DNA from: Fremontodendron californicum
Lineage: Eukaryota > Streptophyta > Magnoliopsida > Malvales > Malvaceae
DNA: 64,000 bases
NCBI GenBank assembly: GCA_030761205.1
Contig: JAULJL010000005.1
Location: forward strand, 10,751,501-10,815,500
Direction of reading: 5' to 3'
In this document: positions 1-11,545 of the stretch, piece by piece
Layout: every line of letters starts with the position of its first letter
Numbering within the stretch: position 1 is the first letter of the stretch
Position numbers and translations under genes: made by a program
Notes under the pieces: model-generated
Seen by the model: the letters and a program-made list of their open reading frames with translations, nothing else
Told to the model about the DNA's origin: nothing
Database searches by the model: none

Positions 1-295
1 GTGGCCCTAGCTGAGATGTGGCAGCCCTATTTGATCTATTGGCAGGACCGAATATGGCCCTAGACAGAACAAGCCTTCTTCCCATAATGAAATCGCCATT
101 GCACTTAATGACCAATCTCCTTGCATCCGCTCCCACCACTCGTATGAAACCAAAGAGATCCACCCGATGAGGTCTCCTCTTTTTTGGTATGAACAAATCA
201 TATATCCTCACCACTCTCTCGAAATAGTCCAAAAGTGGTTTGAACTGAAACTTTGAATTAAGATTATCAATAAAAATAGTAACGTCTAATTGTTG
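1..295 (-). mobile_element. LINE ORF fragment, RRM-like domain (runs off the left edge)
   Basis: On the minus strand one frame is open from a TGA at 296-298 to the window edge. Its product starts VTIFIDNL, followed by a basic run (IPKKRR), an aromatic segment (LFGFIRV) and MGRRLVLSRAIFGP. That order matches an RRM-type RNA-binding fold (RNP2-like TIFIDNL, RNP1-like FGFIRV) as found at the start of many plant L1-type LINE polyproteins. A shorter ORF in another frame at 7-201 is a shadow. The upstream stop suggests a decayed copy. A host RRM protein is the alternative, but there is no start codon or exon structure to support it. Confidence 0.5.
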
Positions 296-298
296 TCA

Positions 299-2932
299 AT
301 GTCCCATGCCTGTTTGATCAGATTGTTCACCATGGAGACATGGCTGCTAGAAGAGAACCTAGCAGGCGCCTCTCGCAACTCTCTCATAATTTGATCTTAT
401 AAGTGGTTTTGCTAAGTGGTTTTGCTTTTATAATATTGAAACAACAAAGATTTATACTATTGAAACAACAAAGATATACAAAAATAAGGGGTAGATTACT
501 TTCAAACCAAATAGGCAAGAAAAATGCAGAGGTAAAATACAACAACTAAGTACTCAACGATGGAGATATTGGTATCATTATAATTAGCAAAAATTGATGC
601 CCAATGATGAGATATGAATCACCTTGTGCTTGATAAATTATTCAAAGACCCTTGTAAGCAAGAGCAAAATTCTAAAAAAAGAAAAGAAAAGGGAATGCTA
701 AGTTAATAACCCAATGATAATTACTCTTGCAAGTTCTCGCAATAAAGCATTTGTAAATCGGGTCAGAAATAAGACAGAAAGAAAAAGAACAGTGTCTAGC
801 ATAATTAAATTGCTACATTGGAATATATATAGGTAATTATGGAAAAATGAAACCATTAATAATAACAGTCATCTTAATATATAATTGAGTAATAGAAATA
901 CAGTTTATGTAATTAAACATTACCTCCACCACTACAGTTCAATACAAGAAGCTAGCAAACAAAAGCTATGAGCATCAAAACAAATGAAAAGTTATAATAT
1001 CACAATGTAAGAATAAAAAATAGAATATAGATATTCAGAACATGCTCAAAAGAACTATTGAGTAATAAATAACTATATTAAAATACGAAGAAATAATAGA
1101 ATATAATATAAATCCTTAAAAGTCACCTCTACCACAATAACTCAACACAGAAAGTTAGCACACAAAAGCAAAGTTCTAAATTAGAATGTAAGAATAAGAA
1201 CTTTAATAAAAACACTGAGGACATGCTAAAACCAACAATAAAGTCACCAATACCTATATTAGGATAGCAAAAAATAATGAAATATAAATGATAATTAACC
1301 AAAATGGTAAAAAAAAAAAAAGCACATATATCAAAGATGTAATATAATCTATTATACAGAAAATAAAGATACAATCAAAATATAAAAATACTACTAAAAG
1401 AGAAATTAAATCTAATAATCTTATAGTTCAAGAAATTATCAACACGAAAAGGAAGATTGATTGCAAAATAAGATCTAAAAATATTACATTAAGGAAGATT
1501 GTAAAATAAGATTAAAAAATATTATATAATAAATACTATTCAGAGTCGAGTTGCACTCTTAACTCTTTAGCCTATTCTTCAATCACCTGAAAATTTAAAC
1601 CTATGATAAGGCCCGACTCCAAAATTCAAAAGTTCCAAAAACCAATTACCCAAATAGGGGTTGCCATCTAATCCTCAACCCAAAAGCTTCTCAAATTCAA
1701 ATCATGGAACTTTCAGTTTAGGATTTGTTCTTTCCTAGAAACCTAATTTTTTTTTTTTTATAATTTTCTCCAAATCTTTGATTTCTAATTCCTTTTAAAC
1801 CAAACCAAACAAATTTCCCAAAACCAAAACTCAAAAGAAACCCAAATAGGCAAGTGGGTGATATTGACAAACCGAGAAACACCAAAAATAAAAAAATCTT
1901 GAAAAGAATAATTACATAAAACAAATTGTAAATTTTTCTTTTTTTTTGTAAAAAACTAATGATAAATTCTTAAACAATAGAAAATTTAAGAAAAAAAAAA
2001 GAGAAAGAACCTTAGAGAACCGAAATGAAGAAGAGATAAAATTAACTAATGAAGATCTTTCTATCTATCCATGTCGGCCCGTAATGGTTATCTTGTATTT
2101 TTAATTGAAAAGTTAAAGAGTAGAAAGAGAAATGAAAAGTAGGAGAAATAGGGAGCAGCAAAATCAAAAAGAAATAAAATGGAGATTTGTTTCACCTACC
2201 ATTTTTCATATTTTTGGCCTTCCACCTACCTTTGTCTAAATTTTCTTCTGTATTTTTAATTGAAAAAATTAAAGATCAAGTTTAGGTGGCAGCAAAAATA
2301 TAAAGAAAGCAGAGTTGCTTAGAAAGAGAAAAGAAAAGTAGAAGAAAGATTGAGCAAGGAAAAAAAAGAAATGGGATTTGTTTCACCTACCACTTTTCCC
2401 GTTCTTCTTCTTCTTATTTTTTTATTGAAAAATAAAGAGAAATTTGAGCGGAAAAAAATTAAAGAGAGCCCAGGGGAGTATCTGCTTAAAAATTTAAAAG
2501 ATTAAAAAATTCAGATCGAGCTTTAAAATAAACAGTAGCTTTGAGTTTCTATTTTGAGTTTTCTAGGGACATAAACCTGTGATGAGAGCTTTGATCATGC
2601 CAAATCTTCATCCTTTGAAATCCCTAAAAACTTCTTCCACTATGTGACGATTATATTGAGTTGCTCCTCTTTTCATTGCTCTCTTTCTCCGTTCGTAAAT
2701 CAAAGTTCTAAATTAAAATGTAAAAATAAGAACTTTCATAAAAGTAGAAGACAGAGATGGAGAAGGAAAACCAAAAAGGAAGAAAATTAAAACTTGCTTC
2801 ACCTACCCTCTTTCCCGTCCTTCCTTTTTTTCTTTTTTTGTTAAAATAAAAATACTGAAAGATAAATCTTAGTGAAAATAAAAAAATTAAGATAGATATT
2901 TTCTTGGAAGTTCAGTTTAGATCTGTTTTGGG
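299..2932. other. AT-rich intergenic DNA with short imperfect repeats
   Basis: No convincing gene. Positions 921-1290 hold two imperfect tandem copies of a roughly 200-bp unit (shared words: ACATGCT, AATGTAAGAATAA, CTCCACCAC/CTCTACCAC). Around 2185, 2380 and 2800 a word like TTGTTTCACCTACC recurs, followed by pyrimidine-rich tracts. The short ORFs at 1129-1374 and 1718-1924 (minus) are low-complexity and look like AT-rich noise. Confidence 0.5.
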
Positions 2933-2942
2933 TGAAAAAGAA
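2933..2942. repeat. Left 10-bp target-site duplication of the MULE
   Basis: TGAAAAAGAA directly precedes the left terminus and recurs exactly after the right terminus at 8175-8184. A perfect 9-11 bp duplication is the hallmark of Mutator-like insertion. Confidence 0.93.
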
Positions 2943-3542
2943 GGGTTTTTTATACGAATATAGCCAAAAAAAAATTAAACCCCAAACTATCTATACTTTT
3001 AGATTATTTCCCAAAATACGCTCGTTTTAAAATTAGCTGGGAAATCGCCACCCCCCATGGCGATTTCCCTTGGTATTTTTAACCAAATTTGTAAAAAGAA
3101 TGAAGGGAAATCGCCATGGGGGGTGGCGATTTCCCTTCATGTAATTTTTTTTTTTTAATTAATCAACAAATTTTAATTTTTTTTAATTTGTAAATTTTAT
3201 TTTTTAAATTTAAAAATTATAAATTAAATTAAGTTTCTTATTAAATTTAAATATGGAAAATTTTATTTCTTACAAAAATTAAAAAAACAAAATAATATTT
3301 CTTCTTAAATTTGTATATCAAAAATTATATTTGTAAGTTTTGTTTAAATTTTAAAATTTTGTAAGTTTTGTTTTTTAAATTTTATAAATTAAATTAAAAT
3401 AATTTTTTTATAATTAAAAAAAAAATTCGTAAGGTAAATTTTATTATTTAAAATTTATGAACAAATTTTTTAAAATTTTGTTAATTGATTTGTATTAGAT
3501 AAAAACAAAAAACAAACAAAAAAAAACTTGCATTACATTTTC
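2943..3542 (+). repeat. MULE left terminal inverted repeat
   Basis: Matches the inverse complement of 7499-8174 from the tip to the inner end CTTGCATTACATTTTC. It carries two palindromes of the form GGGAAATCGCC...GGCGATTTCCC near 3041-3071 and 3107-3137, followed by a long AT-rich stretch. It is about 76 bp shorter than the right TIR because one palindrome plus spacer is missing. Confidence 0.9.
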
Positions 3543-3590
3543 CCTTATAATCCAAAGTACATGATAAGTTGAGAAAAACATGTAATTCAT

Positions 3591-6336
3591 TTATTGTTGA
3601 TGCGAAGTCTCCCCCAATGTGCCAAATCGTTGCGGACAATTTCGACGGTTATGACCTCCGTTTCTGCATAATCCACAACGTTTTGGTTGGCCTTTCTCCC
3701 TGAGGTCCATTTCATTACGAATACGACTTGATTTTGGCCGACCATGTGGATTTCTCCGCATTTCTTGATTGGGACACACTTCTGGACCATCATATTGAGG
3801 CCAGTAACCTTCATTTCCAACAGCTTCGAACTCATGTCTATAAACATTCAATATATTTTCCAGTTTATAGACTTTGTCCACATATTGCATGCAATCTACA
3901 TGGACATGTGCACAGGCAGCAACTACATGTGAACAAGGGAACCTTTGTGCTTGAAACTTTCCACAATCACACCACATGTCACTGAGGTTGACTTTGTAGT
4001 TCATTGCAGAAACACCCTCTTGTGGAGCAACTAACTCTTCAACCAGAAAAGATTGATTTGCTCGCGTAAAATTACGAACAATGTGGGAGTTAGCTTTCGT
4101 GCGATTTTCTTGCATAGCTTGTGTTACTGTTTCACAATATGTGTGCCCTCCCTCCATCATGGCAATTTGTTTGTTCCCCATCTTAACAAAAAGTGCAGCC
4201 AACCTATAATATGTTGATTGCACTAAAGCAGTAATGGGAAGATGACGCGTTCCCTTCAACACCGAATTGATAGATTCAGCTAGGTTGGTTGTCATATGGC
4301 CATAACGCCTTCCTTGATCATATGACTGCGCCCACTTCTCCTTGGGGATCCTATCAAGCCAGTTAGCCGCCTCTGCATTTTCTCCACGAAGATTGTCATA
4401 CATGAAATGAAAATTCGGTCGCCTCAACTCGTATCCTAATAAATTTAAAAACAAAAAACTTTTGAATTTCAATATTATTTTATATGCTAAACGAAATATA
4501 AGAGATAAAATAACTATGATTTGATTCCATACCCATGTTAACAATTTGTCGACGCAATTCCTTATTGTTAAACTTTTTCATAAAGTTCGCTGCAATGTGT
4601 CGAATGCAGTACACTGAATATGCATGTGGAGGATTCCATCCACCATTGCGTCTAATCGCAGCTTTGATGGCTTCATGTCGATCAGACAGCAAGCAAATGC
4701 TAGGCTGTTTTGTCACGTGTCTGCGCAAGTTACTGAGAAAGAATGACCAAGCCTCTGTTGTCTCACCCTCCACAATGGCAAAGGCAATTGGCAGTATGTT
4801 TCGATTGCCATCTTGTGCAATAGCTAACAATAATGTGCCTTTGTATTTTCCATATAAGAAAGTACCGTCTATTTGCACAATTGGTTTACAATACGGATAC
4901 CCTTCAATGCACGACTTAAATGTCCAAAATAGTCGATGGAATATTCTCTTACCTTGGACCAATCGATCACCGTGATATGCAGGTATCGTTTGCAATTCCA
5001 CAATTGTACCAGGCACGAAATGTTGCATTGCACCTAACCATTTAGGTAGCTCATTGTACGATCTTTCCCAATCGCCAAATACTCGAACAATTGCCTTTTG
5101 CTTTGCTTGCCATGTTTTCTTGTAGGAGGTGATGTATCCATACCGGATTCGCATCTCAGCGATCAAAACTGAAACGGAAATCTCCGGATTTGCTTGGACC
5201 AATGACAAAATGCATGAGCAGATCATGTTACAATCTAACTTGCAATGATCTTGTGAAATCCTCGCCGATGTGCAAGTATGAGGCCCTTCATATTTTCTAA
5301 TCTCCCATAGATGTTTCTTCTTCATAAAAGTTGCCCTTATTCTCCAATTACACCCATTCCCATACATTAAGCACTTGGCATAATATTTCGTCGGCTCAGA
5401 TTCAATTACTCTGTAATCTACAGAGTTTTTGATGTTATAGTGCTTGATAGCTGAAAGCACAGCCTCTTTCGTTGGAAATTGTAACCCAACACACAGATCA
5501 AGTGCAGATGGATCAAATGTCAGAGGCGTAGCTAATGTATGAACATACTCTGGAAATTCCGGCACATGCATTGCCTCCAGATCCAGTGTATGCATATGGG
5601 ATGCAGCCTGATATGGGGGAATATCTCGATGAGTGTTGATATCTCCATGAGTGTTGATCTCAGCAGGGACGACGTCTGGGTCAGAATCAGTATTGTCATC
5701 ACTTGCGAATTCAGCATCCTTTTCTTGCTCACTAAATTCACCAACATCTTCACCATGGACTCCACGTGGACGAACAGGATCAACACCAGCTGGCTCATCT
5801 TCGAGGGTAGTAGGAATTAGGGTTTGTGAGACTAATGAAGTCTGAAAAGTTGTAGCTTGAGATAAGGGCACGACTTCTTCTGTGGGAACGTCGTATGTAG
5901 TGTGAACATAGAACGATCCAGAATCATAATCTTCTATGGGAAAGTTTTCTGTTGTGCGAACATTTGAAGGGCCGCAATCATCGTCAACATCATCTATGTC
6001 AGCATATAACTCAAGGACACCAACATTTGCAAATGTCTCATGAGCATAAAACATGCATCTGACATCATCATCATCTTCAAGTGGAAATGTTCTATATCGG
6101 ACACATCCTTCACCAATAGAAAGAGGATGCCTGTACTTAACCTCTGAAACTCTTTTTCTAGTTCCAGCTTTAATTTTTGTATGAATTTGCAGCTTCAGTT
6201 CCTCTAATGTGACGTCGTCTTCAACACGAAAACTTTTTGGACGTTCACAATCAAAGGTAGCACCTTCGTCAGTATTATGAATTTGGCCATTATAGTAGAC
6301 CAATGCGATCACTCTATTGCTCATGTTGTGTAGCAA
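3591..6336 (-). CDS. MULE transposase (MuDR/mudrA type), two exons, apparently intact
   Basis: Exon 1 is 4533-6336 and exon 2 is 3591-4435, with an intron at 4436-4532 (GTATGG donor, TTTATTAG acceptor). Splicing joins NMG to YELRRP in frame and gives about 882 residues. Seen in order: an acidic N-terminal region; a Mutator-type zinc-finger DNA-binding domain at about 280-353 (FPTKEAV, C..C...HTC); the DDE catalytic domain from about 482 (QIDGTF, then LSDRHEAI near 549, then NLAES in exon 2); a SWIM zinc finger at about 753-775 (CDCGKF...CSH); a C-terminal CCHC knuckle at about 853-870 (CGLC...GGHNRRNC). Length and domain order fit full-length plant MURA-like transposases, which bind TIRs and cut DNA in the nucleus. 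No stop or frameshift is seen. An alternative ATG 12 bases downstream (MSNRV) may be the true start. Confidence 0.93.
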
Positions 6337-6580
6337 AAGAAAGAAGAAATATAGAAGGATGAGAATGAGAATGAGGAGGTTTTAGCACTCAGGAAAAATC
6401 TGATTGAAAAACTGTTGTATGGGGGTATTGTAAACCTTCATAAGTATTATGAATTTATAATGGTTCATTATGTTGTACCAGATAACAAATCCCATCCTTT
6501 GTATAGGATGAAATCTGATTCTGATATTCTGCCTAGGACTATTTGACTATTTGACTGAAAAAGTTATAACTTATTCAATG

Positions 6581-7452
6581 CAAAATGTCATTGATAAATC
6601 CCATCATTTGTCTCATCCATTGCAGAAAGAATCAAGTTCCAATATTTTCTCCAGCATTTGATGGACTGGAAAATAGCTGAAACCTGTCTAAAAACCTATA
6701 TCATCAGTCTTATCCATTGCAGAAAAAATCAGGTTCCAATATTTTCTCCAGCATTTGATGGATTGGAAAATAGCTGAAACCTGTCTAAAAACCTATATCA
6801 TCAGTCTTATCCATTGCAGAAAGAATCAAGTTCCAATATTTTCTCCAGCATTTGATGGACTGGAAAATAGCTGAAACCTGTCTAAAAACCTATATCATCA
6901 GTCTTATCCATTGCAGAAAGAATCAAGTTCCAATATTTTCTCCAGCATTTGATGGACTGGAAAATAGCTGAAACCTGTCTAAAAACCTATATCATCAGTC
7001 TTATCCATTGCAGAAAAAATCAAGTTCCAATATTTTCTCCAGCATTTAATAGACTGGAAAATAGCTGAAACCTGTCTAAAAACCTATATCATCAGTCTTA
7101 TCCATTGCAGAAAAAATCAAGTTCCAATATTTACTGCAGCATTTGATGGACTGGAAAATAGCTGAAACCTGTCTAAAAACCTATATCATCAGTCTTATCC
7201 ATTGCAGAAAGAATCAAGTTCCAATATTTTCTCCAGCATTTGATGGACTGGAAAATAGCTGAAACCTGTCTAAAAACCTATATCATCAGTCTTATCCATT
7301 GCAGAAAAAATCAAGTTCCAATATTTTCTCCAGCATTTGATGGACTGGAAAATAGCTGAAACCTGTTTAAAAACCTATATCATCAGTCTTATCCATTGCA
7401 GAAAAAATCAAGTTCCAATATTTTCTGCAGCATTTGATGGACTGAAATATAG
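6581..7452. repeat. 97-bp tandem array (about 9 copies) upstream of the transposase gene
   Basis: A 97-bp unit repeats with near identity; AACCTGTCTAAAAACC starts at 6681, 6778, 6875 and on at the same spacing. Other landmarks are ATCCATTGCAGAAA and CTCCAGCATTTGATGG. The first and last units are degenerate. It lies inside the MULE, between the transposase start and the right TIR, where promoter or 5' leader is expected. MuDR elements often carry internal repeats, but any regulatory role here is inference. Confidence 0.9.
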
Positions 7453-7498
7453 CTGAAATTTTTTTTTCTGCTTTCCAGAATTTCACTTGTTTGCTTAT

Positions 7499-8174
7499 GA
7501 AAATGTAATGCAAGTTTTTTTGTTTGTTTTTTGTTTTTATCTAATACAAATCAATTAACAAAATTTAAAAAAATTTGTTCATAAATTTTAAATAATAAAA
7601 TTTACCTTACGATTTTTTTTTTTTAATTATAAAAAAATTATTTTAATTTAATTTATAAAATTTAAAATTAAAAAACAAAACTTACAAAATTTTAAAATTT
7701 AAACAAAACTTACAAATATAATTTTTGATATACAAATTTAAGAAGAAATATTATTTTGTTTTTTTAATTTTTATCAGAAATAAAATTTTCCATATTTAAA
7801 TTTAATAAGAAACTTAATTTAATTTATAATTTATAATTTTTAAATTTAAAAAATAAAATTTACAAATTAAAAAAATTTAAAATTGTTGATTAATTAAAAA
7901 AAAAAATTACATGAAGGGAAATCGCCACCCCCCATGGCGATTTCCCTTCATTCTTTTTACAAATTTGGTTAAAAATACCAAGGGAAATCGCCATGGGGGG
8001 TGGCGATTTCCCTTGGTATTTTTAGCCAAAATCAATATTTTGATGCTGGGAAATCGCCATGGGGGGTGGCGATTTCCCAGCTAATTTTAAAACGAGCGTA
8101 TTTTGGGAAATAATCTAAAAGCATAGGTAGTTTGGGGTTTAATTTTTTTTTGGCTATATTCGTATAAAAAACCC
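7499..8174 (-). repeat. MULE right terminal inverted repeat
   Basis: Inverse complement of the left TIR. It contains three palindromes of the GGGAAATCGCC...GGCGATTTCCC type (near 7916, 7981 and 8047) where the left TIR has two. Its outer end CGTATAAAAAACCC is followed directly by the target duplication. Confidence 0.9.
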
Positions 8175-8184
8175 TGAAAAAGAA
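8175..8184. repeat. Right 10-bp target-site duplication of the MULE
   Basis: TGAAAAAGAA, identical to 2933-2942. Confidence 0.93.
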
Positions 8185-8189
8185 AGGAT

Positions 8190-8756
8190 AAATATGAAAA
8201 ACATCCACTTATTTGTTAAATGATATGATAAATAAAAATTATTTGAAAAATAAAAATAAATAATTAAAAATTATTATAAAAGATATTGTAAAGATAAAAT
8301 TATTCTTAATGAAAAAATTTATTTTTTTTTTTCATTAAGAAAATATTATTTTTTAAAAATTTTAATTGAAAATAAATTTAAAAAATAAAATATTTAAATA
8401 TATATATATTTATTAAAATTTTAAAAAATTTAAAAAAATAAAAAAAAATTAATTTTAGGCATATTATTTTTATTTTTTAAAATTTTTTAATTAAAAAAAT
8501 AAATAAAAAATTTAAAAATTTATTTTTTAAAATTAAAAAAATTTTATCTTCAGAATATTTATTTTTTAATTAAAAAGTAAATTAAAAAATAAAAGAAAAA
8601 GGGAGGAGAAAGTTTTTTTATCAAAGATAATTTTGTTTTTACAATATCTTTTATAATAATTTCTAATTATTTATTTCTCTTTTTCAAATAACTTTTATTT
8701 ATTATACCATTTAACAAATATTTATTTTGAAGTGCATGTTTTTCATATAAACCCAA
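8190..8756. mobile_element. AT-rich foldback MITE
   Basis: The left arm (ATGAAAAACATCCACTT, TTGTTAAATGATATGATAAA, TTATTTGAAAAA) reappears inverted at the right end (AAGTGCATGTTTTTCAT, TACCATTTAACAAATA). The arms are about 150 bp with a very AT-rich core. A one-ended relative of this sequence lies at 57605-58060. No clean target duplication was resolved. Confidence 0.65.
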
Positions 8757-8848
8757 AAAGAAAAGCAAAAGATAAAAGGAAATAGGAGAAGTGTTTAAAA
8801 AAAAAGAAAGTAGAGGTCTGTGTTTTGGAAGGAAAAGCAAAAGTCAAA

Positions 8849-9239
8849 GGGCTAGTTTAGCATTGCTGTTGGAAAAAGCTTGGGTCGAGAAAAGCTCGAG
8901 TTGGAAAAAGTGTGTTTATAAAGTGTGGTGAAAAAGTGTGGTTTAAAAACTTTTAAGTGTTTAGCATTGCTCTGAAAAAGTGTTGTTGGAAATTGAAATG
9001 TCAAAAAAAGATATGTTTAAAATAATAAAAGTGTAGAGATGTGAGGATAATAAAGTCATTTTATCCAAAAGCCAGCTTTTAAAGTCCAAAAGCTATATTT
9101 TTTGGCTTTTTGGTTTGGCTTTTCAAACAATGGTTTCAACAGCAGAAGCTAATTTTTTTTATTTGTTTAGCATTGCGTTTGCGGTGAAAAGCAGCTTTTG
9201 ACCTCAAAAGCTGTGCCAGAAACAATGCTAAACGAGGCC
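8849..9239. mobile_element. MITE with GTTTAGCATTG terminal repeats
   Basis: Starts GGGCTAGTTTAGCATTGCTG and ends inverted as CAATGCTAAACGAGGCC, giving TIRs of about 17 bp with subterminal AGCATTGC words. About 390 bp, non-coding. Related copies lie head to head at 18180-18925. The flanks (AAAGTCAAA and AAAAAGTAA) are only loosely alike, so the superfamily is unproven; hAT is plausible. Confidence 0.65.
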
Positions 9240-9359
9240 AAAAAGTAATAAGAATAGTGTTTAAAATGAAAAAAAAAAAAAAAACAGAGGGAGTATTATA
9301 GCAAGAAATGAACAGTACCAGTGTTTTTTTATATATTTTAATATTTTAAATAATTAAAT

Positions 9360-10440
9360 TTAAAGTTATTATGATAAATTATATAATATATGAGATGAAT
9401 TGAGACACGATATAAATACAATATGAGAAAATAATTAAAACACGACACGATATAGAAAAAAAAACATGAACACGACATGAATACACAGACGTGTTAAAAT
9501 CTATATAAAATAAAATAATAACGTGTAAAAATTTATATAAATTTATAATACTTTGAACATAAAAAAAACACGAACACACAAAAAAAAATTTAAATTGAAT
9601 CATTATGATAAATTATGCAAAATATATCATGAATTGGAACACGACACGCACATACAAATTTTTTTAAAATTAAATCATAATGACAAATTATGCAAAATAT
9701 GAAATGAACTGAGACATGACACAAACACAGCATATGAAAAATAATTAAAACACAACATGAAAATAACATACACGAACTTGTCAAAATATACATAAAACGA
9801 ATTATTAACATGTAAAATATTATATAAATTTATAATACTTTAAACACGAAAGAACAACACAAACATGAAACGGAAAATATATGATGAATTGAGATACGGT
9901 ACGGACACACAAATTTTTTTCTAAATTGAATTACAATAACAAACTAAGTAAAATATGAAATGAATTGAGACACGAAACGAACACAATATAAGAAAAAATA
10001 ATGAAAAAATAACACGAAAATAACATGAACACTATACGAATACACGAACGTGTTAAATATATACATAAAATGAATTATTAAAATGTAAAAATATATATAA
10101 ATTTATAATACTTTAAACACATAAAAAAATAACACAAACACGACCACAATTTTTTTTTTCTTTCCTCTTTCTCTTTTCTTTTTTTTCTTCCATCTTTCTT
10201 CCATCTTTTTCTTTTTCTTTCCTTCAAAGAACAAAAGTGTTTTTCTACTTATAAAAAAATATATATATATTGTGTTCGTATTGCATAATCATATTATATC
10301 CGAAATTATCATATCTAATTGACGTGTAAAAATATACATAAAACGAATTATTAACATGTATAAATTTATATAAAATTATAATACTTTTAAACACAAAAAA
10401 AATAACACGAACACACAACTCTTACATTTTTTAATATTTA
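9360..10440. repeat. Degenerate repeats rich in ACACGACACG-type words
   Basis: Four imperfect copies of a roughly 250-290 bp unit. Landmarks are TGAATTGAGACACGA near 9397, 9706, 9887 and 9962, and ATAATACTTTAAACAC near 9548, 9833, 10109 and 10380. Related single copies occur at 22449-22671 and 38480-38715. A pyrimidine tract (CTTTCCTCTTTCTC-like) occupies about 10147-10226. Short ORFs here are simple-sequence artefacts. Confidence 0.6.
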
Positions 10441-10706
10441 ATAAAATAATTAAAACTTAAATTTAAAATAAAAAAATTTAAATTAAAATAACTAAAAAGA
10501 AATAAAAAAAAATTTAAATTAAAATAATTAAAAAAAAAAGAAAATGACAAAATAGAGAGACGGCCTCTCCATTTTTTTTCCCTCTTATTTTATTTTAAAG
10601 AAAATAATTATAAAAAAAAAAAGGAAAAAAATCAAGAGAGGAAGTGAACAATACCTAATACGGGGATAACCTAATTTTGCATCAAAAAATATAAAATTTA
10701 TCTTTT

Positions 10707-10708
<2 letters not shown>

Positions 10709-10748
<40 letters not shown>
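10709..10748. repeat. (AT)n microsatellite, about 40 bp
   Basis: Uninterrupted AT dinucleotide run. Confidence 0.95.
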
Positions 10749-10750
<2 letters not shown>

Positions 10751-10966
10751 CTTTGTGCTTCAATCATGAAGCTTTGGATTCATGATGAATATGAAATTTT
10801 GAATAATTTCAATCAAATTTATTGCTAGGATTACAAAATACAGCCCAAATAGTTATATGACCTTTCGTTCAAGCTCATTTCATAGCCCCAATCAAAGTAC
10901 AAGTAAATTTTAGATCACAAAAATCAAATAAGCACATTAGATTCTGTAACATTGTTCTGCCACTTT

Positions 10967-11545
10967 CTATTGAGATCGTACAAGATGGTGAATCCTCCTG
11001 AGCTCCAAGGCTGCCTTCATTGTTGGTCTCTCATCTCCCTTCTTCTCAACACACTTGAATGCAAGCGCTGCAAATGCTTGAATTTCTTCTCTGCTCCCTT
11101 CTTCCAGAACTCAACTATCTGTAATTTGGATTAAGCGGTTCCCTTGTACAAAAGAAACAAAGTAATTAGCAAAGCTATCGTTCGTGCCTGAAGCGAATTT
11201 CAGTGGGATCAATGGCTGTCAACATTCTATCAGCAAAACTCCAAAGCTGTAAACATCAATGTTGCTCCGACTTTTCTTTTTTTTTTGAAGTATTCATGTA
11301 CGATATCCGTGTCGGACGCATATCCGAAGATGGGTACCCAAATACATGAAAATCTTGAAAAAAAAATTGAACATACCTATGTCGGACACATACTCGTGTC
11401 CGACACTCACACCCGAATCCGAGTAACATAGGTAAACATCACATTTCTCGTTGACACGCAATGTGTCTTGGTATTCAGGGTCGATGTATCCGTCTGTGCC
11501 CAAGGCTGCCCAGCTGTGAACGATCTCTGGTTGCTAGTTCCAGAC
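10967..11545 (-). pseudogene. Receptor-like kinase fragment (WAK/ZRK-like C-lobe), broken and split by a MITE
   Basis: Read on the minus strand, 11440-11510 gives LGTDGYIDPEYQDTLRVNEK (kinase subdomain VIII, GT.GY.DPEY). Past the MITE at 11257-11431 it resumes as DVYSFGVLLIE (subdomain IX) and then loses frame by one missing base. Further on, 10967-11150 reads FVQGNRLIQITD, an in-frame TGA, then EEIQAFAALAFKCVEKKG and DERPTM (subdomain XI), ending at a TAG at 10967-10969. The style fits the wall-associated kinase and ZED1-related kinase groups. The N-lobe and catalytic loop are not found. Three independent lesions (MITE, frameshift, nonsense) make this a non-functional fragment. Confidence 0.85.
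11257..11431 (-). mobile_element. CTATGTT-family MITE, copy 1, inside the kinase pseudogene
   Basis: Flanked by a perfect 8-bp duplication GTAAACAT (11249-11256 and 11432-11439). Ends are CAATGTTGCTCCGACT and GAGTAACATAG. Removing the element and one duplication restores the kinase reading CDVYSFG. Confidence 0.9.

Larger units (their letters stand above)
2943..8174 (-). mobile_element. Complete MuDR-type Mutator-like element (MULE), 5.2 kb
   Basis: The element begins GGGTTTTTTATACGAATATAG and ends with its inverse complement. Terminal inverted repeats are about 600 bp (2943-3542) and 676 bp (7499-8174), and a perfect 10-bp target duplication flanks it. Inside lie one two-exon transposase gene on the minus strand and a 97-bp tandem array between that gene's start and the right TIR. 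The TIR tips, target duplication and open transposase suggest a young and possibly autonomous copy. Only one gene is seen; no mudrB-like partner is present. Confidence 0.93.

Noticed and set aside
3728..5845. Several plus- and minus-strand ORFs across 3.6-5.8 kb
   Set aside because: They are shadows of the transposase exons in other frames.
6581..7452. Regular direct repeats that might suggest a CRISPR array
   Set aside because: The whole 97-bp unit repeats with no unique spacers, and it lies inside a plant transposon.
9379..9811. Two minus-strand ORFs of 73-74 aa
   Set aside because: Low-complexity Cys/Phe/Ile-rich translation of the ACACGA repeats; no domain.
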